Of a stretch of 64,000 nt of DNA, positions 55,631-64,000 are shown in pieces. A program made the translations under genes and the position numbers. Source of the stretch: Uloborus plumipes (lineage: Eukaryota > Arthropoda > Arachnida > Araneae > Uloboridae); the NCBI GenBank assembly GCA_038373865.1, contig JAXGGA010001160.1:62001-126000 (forward strand), read 5' to 3'. The notes under the pieces are model-generated. The model was not told where the DNA came from. It saw only the letters and a program-made list of their open reading frames with translations, and made no database searches. Each line of letters begins with the position of its first letter. The stretch's first letter is position 1.

Positions 55631-56019
55631 ACTTTAAAGAAAGGGAAAGTGCGTACCGTCATATAAACAAATTTTACTTAAAATATTTGATCAAAATACC
55701 CCATGTATGTTATTAGTAGCTATTACTCAAAAGAAACAACTTGCATTTCTTGACTTCAATTGCTTGGTATGACTACAAGAGAAACTGAAACAAAACCTTC
55801 TCAATCTTTACTTTAGAGTTTTTTTGAAGACATTTAAGTTGTCTCTGATTGTGTTTCGTCTATTGAATCCAGGCCTGAATTCTACCTATTGAAATTATCA
55901 TTAGACAGTTATCTAACATAGTCGATGTGTTGCAGAAGCCATTTCAGAACATTGTTCATAAAATTCCCAGTGGACGCACTTACCCCGTGGACGCACTTAC
56001 CAGAACTCACCCTAATTTT

Positions 56020-56287
56020 ACTTTATTTTGTTCCACTGCAATTTAACTGTGGTTAATGAAATTCAAATATTAAATTTAGTCCATTTTACAATGAAATATC
56101 GTCTATAGCCGCCAAAAAATACTATTTTCTCGGTTCCTGTATAACTTGAGATGAAATGCTCTGTATATCATTTGCTCGATATTAAATTAATACACTAACA
56201 CAAAATAATTCTTTGTAAGAAACGATATCCTCTACAAAACTGTTGTCTCGAAACATAAGCCGGGATACTATATACTATAAAATGTAT
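56020..56287. other. AT-rich spacer, nothing supported
   Basis: Lies between two mobile elements without its own signal. Confidence 0.4.
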
Positions 56288-56295
56288 CTGTGATC

Positions 56296-56556
56296 CAAGA
56301 GCGGATCTAGAAATGATTCAGGACAGGGCAGATTCATTTTATTACGCATCCTTTACTGCACATCTTGGTTACAAATGTTGACCTCATAAGTTTTGGACTT
56401 CAACTGCGGAACTTATCCTGAGGAGAGTCCTAAACTTCCCTTCTGCTAGCATAAAAGATGGCCTAAAAATGATCATTTCGAACTTCAATATTGAAAATTT
56501 GAGTCCTCAAGGGACGGGATATCGCTTCCATCGCCCCTCCCTAGTATCCGTCCCTG
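56296..56556. mobile_element. hAT MITE, second copy of the 37212-37778 family
   Basis: On the plus strand it starts caagagcggatctagaaatg and ends ctagtatccgtccctg. The reverse complement aligns with 37212-37778 without the SINE: cagggacggata, ggaggggcgat, atttttaggccatctttta, and tgctagcag. Flanks ctgtgatc (56288-56295) and cggtgatt (56557-56564) agree in 6 of 8. Confidence 0.82.
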
Positions 56557-56569
56557 CGGTGATTAGACC

Positions 56570-57668
56570 TGATTTATTTATAGTCAATAAGATAAAATTA
56601 AGGATCATTTAATATAGAAAGAATTAACCAAATGAAGTAAAAACGTTGTCTTCCTTCTTTACCGTTTTCTTCTTATACGTCTTACATTCATTGGGTATCA
56701 TCAAATTCTTATTGTCCTTTATCTTATAACATAGAAGCCCGGAACAATTAAGCGCAAGTGAAACAAAAACAATCCGTTTTGCATTTCCGTAGTGATAAGT
56801 AAAGAGCAAAAACATGCATATTGAATCAAGAAACGTACAATGAACTAAGGGCGCTTGTGTTTAGGGCTATCGACTCCGAACACAACAGAACATGTAACTT
56901 CAAGCATCATGAATAATAGCTCATAACGCATCGATATAAATTCATTTAACCTCAACAAGCAAATGTTCAGGTTCATTTAATGCATGAAAAAGCCGAACCC
57001 TTTTGCATCTCATATTAATTACAAATTCTTCCAAGTGTAACAGAAGAAATCGCGTCTCGCAGCTTTTCGTTCTTCATTCTTCTTTCCTTATTTTTTATGA
57101 ACGCAAACAATTTGTGAAGAACTGCGATTAGTCAATGGAAGAAGAGTTTTGTAGAGCATAGAATAATCAATTCGGTATCACCTGGAATATTCTGTAGAAA
57201 AAATTTATAGAGCGCAGCGTGCAATTAATCGATAGTATAAATACAAGAAAGTAAAAAGCACTGACTGAAAGTAGTTTTGGCAGGGGTGCACCTCCACCCC
57301 TCCAGGGCAAAGGTGTATCACCTCAAATACTACGAAAACCCCAACAGAATGAGAGTGCCCCCAAAATAAGAACAAAATCCCTCTCAAATTACCTCCTTCT
57401 CCCAGTCCAAAAAAAAAAAAAAATCCATGTCGCAGTCTGTAGCATGACCCCCCCCCCCCCCCTTTTCCTTGAAGACCCCAGATTCCGCTCAAATAGAATG
57501 TAAGAAACTCAGTACGAGTTTTAGAAAAACAGTTTAGAATAAAAAGTGAAGAAACTACAGCAATGTTTATACGGAATAACCGCAATGAATTCCGCTTGAA
57601 ATGAGGTTGAACAGGACTCAAAACTAATGTCAGAAGGACATATGCTGTCTAACATGTTGGTTGAGAAG
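56570..57668. other. Noncoding stretch, nothing supported
   Basis: The 138-codon minus-strand frame (57205-57621) is glycine-rich because it reads the C run at 57447-57462 and a T/A run in reverse. It is not accepted as a gene. Confidence 0.45.
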
Positions 57669-57672
57669 ATAA

Positions 57673-57820
57673 ATCGTTGTCTTTGCAAAAAAAAATTTTT
57701 TAATTGACTGAAAATAGTTAATGTCTGTAAATTTGCCGAACTGTTAGATTAGAGAAAATTTACCGAATTGGAAACTTTTTAGGAAGCAGCTGTCACCTGC
57801 TGTGACCTTCCATCGGGCGT
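57673..57820 (+). mobile_element. Hairpin-ended dispersed repeat, fragment copy C
   Basis: ttgccgaactgttagatt, then tttaccgaattggaaact, a decayed hairpin gcagctgtcacctgctgtgacc, and ccatcgggcgtttt. Same order as copies A (9255) and B (38284), but truncated on the left. Confidence 0.5.
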
Positions 57821-57836
57821 TTTTGATGCCTTCCTC

Positions 57837-58195
57837 GTGGTCAGTTACCAGTTATTAGCTTGTAGCCGCCTTGGAAGAAAGGCATTTTCATCATTTAGTG
57901 CATTACGAAACAAAATCAAGATTTCTGCACCGGCAGAGGCTCTGCGAGCAAATGGCACCCAGTCGGAGAGCACCCATCCGTCAAACTTTCCCAGAATGCG
58001 TGTCAACAAACAGGCGGCGTGGAATCGGTTGCACACCCCGCAGAGCAAGTTGGTCACGGTCCGGGCGGCCCAGATGGATCTGTGCGGGAGACAATGGAAT
58101 CACCACGTCACGGAAGAGACGAGAAAGAGAGAGTGAAATATGCCCGCAATCTCGGCAGAAATTCCCCCACTCACGGACACGAATTGCGAGACACC
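57837..58195. promoter_or_regulatory. GC-raised patch with overlapping open frames, function unknown
   Basis: Composition jumps in G+C. Three plus-strand frames (57837-58136, 57871-58227, 58019-58267) and one minus-strand frame (57845-58057) overlap. Their mutual overlap argues for base composition rather than coding. The patch leads directly into the tandem array at 58196. It could be an exon, promoter or repeat head. No motif decides between them. Confidence 0.25.
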
Positions 58196-60132
58196 AGCAT
58201 CATGAGAGATGCCTCCGCACAATGTAGCTTGAGCTTCACCAAGACTAATTTTGTTTTGAAAACATAGGAAGATGAGCGCATGATGCATCCTGAGGGATGG
58301 TACAATGTGAGCTCTGCATGAACAAAATTTTGAAAACAGATTGATTAAAGATGCCACAGTGCGATACACCCTCAGAGTGGGAGCAGTTTTACCTGAACAA
58401 ATTTAATTTTGAAAACGCAGGTTTATTAAAGATGCTTCCTCATGGTGCATCATGTGAGGGCATGCAGTTTGAGCTTTACCTAAACAAACTTTAATTTTGA
58501 AAACACATGTTGATGAAAGATTCTTTCTTATGATGCATTCTGACAAGAGCATAAATTTGAGCTTTACTTCAACAAATTGTATTTTGAAAACACAATTGAT
58601 GAAAGATGCCTCCACATGATGCATCTTGAGAGAGGGAGCAATTTAAGCTCTACCCGAACAATTTCATTTTGAAAAAAGACTGATGAAACATTTTACAGCA
58701 CGATGTACCCTGAGAGTGGAAACAGTTTCACCTAACAATTTTATTTTGAAGACGATTAAAGCTGCCTCTTTTGTGTTTTCCAGAGAGGGCACGCAGTTTG
58801 AGAAAAAAATTTAATTTTAAAACACAGGTTGGTGAAAGATACATCCATATAATGCATCCTGAGAAGGGAGAAATTTGAGCTTTACTTTAACAAATTGTGT
58901 TGAGAAAACACAATTTGATAAAAGATGCCTCCAGCATCTTGAGAGAAGGAGCAATTTCAGCACTACCCAAACAAATTTAATTTTGAAAACAGATTGATGA
59001 AAGATGTCACAGAACGATGTGCCCCTATAGTAGGAGCAGTTTCACCACAACAAATTTTACTTCGAATACACAGGTTGATTAAAAATGCACCCTGAAAGTT
59101 AAGCTTTGCCAGGACAAATTTTATTTTAAAAACACAGAGAGATGAAAGATGCCTAAACCTGATACATCCTGAGAGAGGGAGCAATTTTACCTAGACAAAT
59201 TTTACTTTGAACACACAGGTTAATGAAAAATGCCTCCTCTCGATACACCTTGAAAGGGGATACAGCTTTACATGGATGAATTTTGTTTTGGAAGCACAGG
59301 TTGTTGAAAGAGAATTCCACATGATGCATCCTGAGAGGAAGGTACAATTTGAGCTTTACATGAACAAATCTAATTTTGAAAATACAGGTTGATAAAAAAT
59401 GTCTCTATGCCCTATGTGATGCATCCTGAGAAGGGGTAGAATTTGAATTTTACATGAACAAATTGTATTTTTAAAACACAAGTTGATAAAAGATGCCCTC
59501 ACGTGATACATCCTGAGAGGAGGAACAATTTTTAATGAACAAATTTAATTTTGAAAACCGAGGTTGATGAAAGACGGCTCAACGCAACGCATCCTGAGAG
59601 GTGCCGTAATTTGCGTTTTATCTGAACAAATTTATTTTGAAAACAAATTGGTTGGTTAAAGATGCCTCCCGTCACCATGATGCATCCTGAAATCATGTAC
59701 AAATTTAATTTTGAAAACACAGGAACGGGAAAGAAGCCTCCCCGTGATGCATCATAAGAAAGGGAGCAGTATTTAATGGACAAATTAAATTCTAAAAACA
59801 CAGGAAGACGAAAGATGCCTCTACATGGTACATCCTGAGAGGAGCAATTTTTCCTGGATAAATTTCACTTTAAAGACACAGGTTTATAAAAGATGCTTCA
59901 ACGTGACGCATCCTGAGAGGGACCGTAATTTGAGGTTTACCAGAACAAATTTTATTTTGAAAATACAGGCTGGTGAAAGATGCCTTCACATGATGCATCC
60001 TGAGAGGAGGTACAGTCTGAGCTTTATCAGAAAAAAATTGCGCTTTGAAAACACAGGTTAATGAAACATGCATCCTGAGAGAGGGGGCAATTTGAGGTTT
60101 ACCAGAACAAATTTTACTTTGAAAACACAGGG
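58196..60132. repeat. Diverged tandem array, about 25 units of 64-97 bp
   Basis: The word ttttgaaaacacagg, or a variant, recurs at 58258, 58332, 58411, 58499, 58586, 58671, 58748, 58914, 58985, 59064, 59209, 59290, 59378, 59553, 59639, 59713, 59873, 59959, 60047 and 60121, with decayed copies between. Each unit then reads ttgatgaaagatgcct, ccacatgatgcatcctgaga, and ggagcaatttgagctttacc, then tgaacaaattt. Common lengths are 79-88 bp. In the plus frame many units read as a 28-29 residue repeat (ERCLHMMHPER core), but stops and indels break it, so it is not an active gene. Confidence 0.85.
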
Positions 60133-60139
60133 CGGATGC

Positions 60140-63100
60140 TACGCCCTTAATTAACAGACTACATGAAAAGATATTTATATAATTGAGTGTTAAAGACAGT
60201 CATTACGGGCACTTGTCTGAGATATTGCTGATGTATTTTGCCCTAGACTCTTTGAGCTCTGAACTAAGATAAGAGAAAATTTAGCTATTTTTTTTCTGTC
60301 GCTCTCATCAGGTAATGGAGCATGACTATTCGGTTCGCAAACAGTGGATTTTAATGATAGGTTATCTCTAAAAATCTTCATAAAACTTTCTTTGGTGTTT
60401 TTCTACATCAAAAAAATTGCTGAGACCACCCAGGTGAAAATCAATTAACGGGTTTGTTCCGTCCGAAGATCATGCAAACACAATACAGCAATCAGTGTCG
60501 TGTGAATTAAAAGGGTTATGAGATACAACAGCCTTTTCCAGAGCTGAACCAGAAGGTTTTATTTTTTCACTGTCATTTCAACTGCTAAATTTGTTTTTGT
60601 ACACAAAAAATTTACTTCCTGTCTAGACAAAAGGAGTGCAGTCGAAGGGGTGGGGTAGGGGAGAGAGAGAGAGACTGCGTTACTGCGCTTTTTCATTTTA
60701 GCTCAAGCGATCCTTCTTTCCCTCATCTTTTTATTTGCAACTTGTTTTTAGCTTTGATATTTCTTATTTTCACGTTCACATCTATTAGCGCTGGTCACCT
60801 TTTTTTTTTCTTCTGCAAAACTACACCACAGCTTGACAGACTAGAAAATGATGCAGCATTTACAGTCATTCTCTTGTCATATTAAAAGAAATGTGGTGAC
60901 CAAAAATATTAAAGTATCGAAATCTTATTATTATTATTTTTTTTTCTTTTTTGCAGGCGCAAAATGATGCAGCTCTGAAAGAAATCACAAATAACCGTTT
61001 CTGTGGGAGTGTTATTACATCTCTTGAGAGTTTATTGATGTTGAAACAAGCGAACATGCGAAATTAGGTACCTAGAATTGAGATTCAAATCACCTACCAT
61101 TAAACGACGTGAAAATTCCTTTACTAGTTTTAAAAGTACAAATAGCGTATAAAGTCATTAAATATCAATTATATACTTCTCCTAAATACTAAAGTTTTTG
61201 TATTAGATTTGCTTGCTATTCAAGTCACTACTGATTTCGACACATTTATATGAGTAAAACATATCATTGACCATCAGTTAGAGCCCCGAAGAACTATCCG
61301 TAGACAAATATGCTTGAACTGTTCACTCGTGTTTTATACATCTCAATCAACATACCTTTGTGTATGTACAAAACTGGTGTTATATGCGGTCAAACACATT
61401 GGTAGAAAAACCTTTCGATTCAAAGGTGATAAATTACAAGAGATGAACACTTCTTTTCAAATAAAAGAAAGGACATACAATTGTTTGAAAGAAAAAAAGA
61501 ATTTTGAATTACACTTAAAGCAGATAATACACATCATCAAAATCTTCCAATTTAAAAATTCGAATTGTGTTCTTTGTTTTCTTCCTTTAATGCCAACCGG
61601 AAATTTTTAAGTCAAACTCTTAATGACCTCAACGGCTTCTTTGTCAACGCCTTCCATCACTTTTAAACTGATTGTATTTCCCAAGAAGAAGAAGAAGCGC
61701 GGGCTTCTCGTAAACAACATTGAATATATTTTTCTGTCACTCCATTAAATCTGAATTCCTCAGCTAAGACGTTGTCATTAACTGTGACCGACTCTTTCAC
61801 GTCCTGCTGCGCAGGCATCAGAAGAAACGTCTCATTTAAATAAATCTTTTGTTTCTTCTCTTTTCATCGTAACCTAGATTTTTTCCCGTGTAAATTCCCC
61901 CTTCCATTTAATCTCTTTTGTCTCGAAACTAACTTAGTTGCTTTCTCGTCCTCAATGTCACGCTCCACAAAGCGAGACTTATCGAACGAAAAACTAGTTC
62001 TCCCTCGGAGAGATCGGCTAAAAATCATTTAAACGGTATCCATCGGTTTGATGCAGCTTTTCAAAAGCTGTTTAGAAAGTAAAAGAATGTAACAGAGAAC
62101 GATCGGGAAGAATACGTTGCAGGAAAAGTTTGTTGCGTTACTTCCTTTTGAGGTTTCAGAAAAGAGCTATTTTCTCATTTAACCGGGTTTGTGGTTGGTG
62201 ATTTGTCAGTTTTGAGAGTTCGGTGCTTTTACCTTTAAATAAATTTTAGTGAAAAACTGAGGCAATGAGTAGTAACTTACTGTTTATTCGTTAAACTTTT
62301 ACTTTCATTTTTCAAGTTTAACTACACCTTGCTTGCGGACTCTCACTGAAGTGCTAGTTTACTTTCAGTCATCAGTTTTCAGAATATCTCACGATGAGAG
62401 GATATCTATATCCAATTATGTTATTGATAAGTCCACTCTGATGATTCCATAACTTAAACCTTTAGACAAACGATTATGAATAGTGGAAAGGGCCACTGGT
62501 TACCAGAGTCATAAAAAAATGGTGGTAACTTTTGTGCTATTCATAGACACTTTTCGATAAATATACCCACAGCACAAAAAATTAATTGAATCATTCTGTT
62601 AGAAATGTTAACTAGTTAAAAGTAGAAAAATTTCGATACTCTGCAAAACAATAAACAAAATTTTTACTAAAGATATAGACACACAATAAAAGCAAAATGA
62701 ATTTAACAACTTTCAAAACATTGTCATTTTTGGCAACTAGGACTTGATTTTTTGGTAGCCACTTTCAATGTAATGATCGGCAATTTGCGCCTGGCGACAG
62801 CTAATCTAGAGCTTTATAATAACGTGGACAAAATTAGTGTTTGATATCATAACCGGGCTGTCGGAATACTGCATGTAACAGATACGTTTGCTTAAAAGAT
62901 GGGTCTGAAAACGAGGCGGAAAGTCAATCGAAGGGCAAAGAGAGTTAGATCCTTGATTACTCAATAAATAATAGTACAAAAGTAAATGAAAATCAACTAA
63001 TTTTTACGAGAAATAAGATCATTACATAATTAATAATATTGAAATTGGCAATTAAAAGACCCGAATTCAGGCAAAATTAGCAGTCTCCACCGGCCAAGCG

Positions 63101-63390
63101 AAGATTAAACAAAAAATTTGGAATTAAAAAACTATTGGTCATGTTCACCCCTTCGCCACCTGAAAAAAGACACGACGGACCGTAAAATGCACAAAAGTCG
63201 TCAACTAACTGGTAAAATCAATTTCTGCATAATCAAGAATAGGCTTTTATGAAATAATTTACAAAAAGTCTAGAACTCACATTAATTAATATGTTTCAAA
63301 TTTTTAACTTCAACAAAAAAAAATATATAGTCAACACTTAGAGTAACAAAATGCCCACATTTTCAAAAAAAAGCATCTCCTAAAGGAATT
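60140..63390. other. Noncoding stretch, nothing supported
   Basis: GA tract at 60659-60675. The 98-codon frame 61314-61610 has no domain or signal peptide I recognise. No mobile-element ends or tandem repeats were seen. Confidence 0.4.
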
Positions 63391-63394
63391 GCCA

Positions 63395-63700
63395 CTACAG
63401 CCACCGGCGACTCAAGAACTTCCTCATCTTTACCCTTTTACCGTGAGCTCCCATGCAAATTAAGCCCCTTCGTGATCGATATGACTCGGTCATGATTCTT
63501 CCAAGCCCCATTTATTTAAAAATATTCTCCATCTCCGCTATTTAAATGTCTTGAATCTGCTGACGTCAGCTCTCGATGAAGATCCCTTCAGCTTCGCGAT
63601 TGCGTGCCCTCTAGGCTGGCCTTCTTCAGCACTGTGCACTGACAATGGGTATTCACTTCTGCGTGGGGGTGGATGAGAACGAAGAGAGCTGAGGAAGGAA
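63395..63700. promoter_or_regulatory. Candidate regulatory patch: octamer plus palindromic CRE
   Basis: ATGCAAAT (POU octamer) at 63452-63459. TGACGTCA at 63561-63568 inside the 12-bp palindrome gctgacgtcagc. tatttaaat near 63539 could serve as a weak TATA-like word. Composition is less AT-rich than the flanks. Role and direction are unproven. Confidence 0.35.
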
Positions 63701-63751
63701 ATGATGGAGACGAAAAAATAAAAACAAGTTAAAAAAAAATAATACACAGGT

Positions 63752-64000
63752 CAAGGGTTCACTAAGTGTGGGCCGCAGCACTTTGGTGTGTCATAGGGAG
63801 AGGGTAGGTATGCCGCGAAGTGTCCACGGGATCAAATAGACCTGATTAAAAAGAGGTAGGCTTAGGTGAGAAAAGAAATTTCGAATTCAGTGAAAAGAGC
63901 CGAGAGTTGGAAAAGTTTTAGAGCCACTCACATAGGTTGTCAGCCGCGTTAAAGAGTCGGACTAAAGAGTTTGAAGCTGATAGGTTGAGCAATCGAACTT
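63752..64000 (+). mobile_element. hAT-Charlie-like element, left end, runs off the window
   Basis: CAAGGGTTCACTAAGTGTGG, then gccgcagcactttggtgtgt, follows the Charlie-type start (CAGGGGTTCCCAACCTGTGG then GCCGC and a ttgggGTGC-like phrase). The right end would lie beyond the window. Confidence 0.55.

Larger units (their letters stand above)
54116..56012. mobile_element. 1.9-kb TA-flanked TIR element with ~15 iteron-like motifs
   Basis: Left GGGTGAGTTCTGGTAAGTGC, then GT, is mirrored exactly at the right end (reversed GGGTGAGTTCTGGTAAGTGC). TA lies at 54114-54115 and 56013-56014. The word GTACGCACTTACCCC, or a close variant in either orientation, occurs about 15 times: near 54127, 54315, 54340, 54669, 54705, 54726, 55491-55620 (six), 55645, 55972 and 55988. 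The motif is part of the TIR itself. No transposase frame survives. It was later hit by a pogo-like MITE at 55171. A Tc1/mariner/pogo-type origin is inferred only from the TA target. Confidence 0.82.

Noticed and set aside
57205..57621. 138-codon minus-strand frame with glycine-rich centre
   Set aside because: The glycine run is a poly-C tract read in reverse; no homology signal.

Overview
The window looks like AT-rich, TE-dense nuclear DNA from an arthropod. The short CpG-rich islands, long microsatellites, tRNA-derived SINE and many hAT, piggyBac and TA-flanked miniature elements fit a chelicerate such as a spider, but that assignment is a guess from repeat style. No bacterial-type gene organisation, rRNA, functional tRNA or CRISPR array is visible. 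No protein-coding gene can be named. The longest open frames (210 and 174 codons) sit in GC-rich or repeat DNA and look like chance frames. The only coding candidate I would keep is a 75-residue frame at 16186-16413 with a good signal peptide.

Most of the window can be parsed as layers of transposon insertions, many with intact target-site duplications (TSDs). 0-8 kb: a CACTG-ended element (2849-3274), a GTCC/GTCACA-ended pair (3376-3863), a piggyBac MITE (4157-4670) and a 2.3 kb hAT foldback element with ~1.06 kb arms (5437-7727). 9-20 kb: a 769-bp duplication, a hAT MITE (13007-13755), a ~243-bp tandem array carrying one clear and one possible insertion (14470-16040), another hAT MITE (17397-17983), and a dispersed repeat (18364-19085). 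20-35 kb: a second CACTG element, a hammerhead ribozyme (22809-22893), and several TIR elements and tandem arrays. 35-43 kb: a second piggyBac MITE, a hAT element split by a SINE, and a CpG-rich promoter-like island (about 41.0-41.75 kb).

43-50 kb: a nest in which a 5.2 kb TA-flanked element (43989-49167) holds a hAT (44558-46002), GC-rich palindromic repeats, and a second hAT (46627-48077) that itself contains a third (47057-47821). 54-56 kb: a TA-flanked 1.9 kb element with about 15 copies of one iteron-like motif, interrupted by a pogo-like MITE. 58.2-60.1 kb: a ~25-copy array with a 64-97 bp period. The end of the window has a promoter-like patch (CRE and octamer motifs) and the start of a hAT-Charlie-like element.

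The strongest biological signal is the type I hammerhead ribozyme. All conserved core positions and three helices can be read directly, and it probably belongs to a Penelope-like or SINE-like retroelement remnant. The next most interesting signal is a set of TA-flanked TIR families, unrelated in sequence, that share the habit of repeating their terminal motif inside the element.
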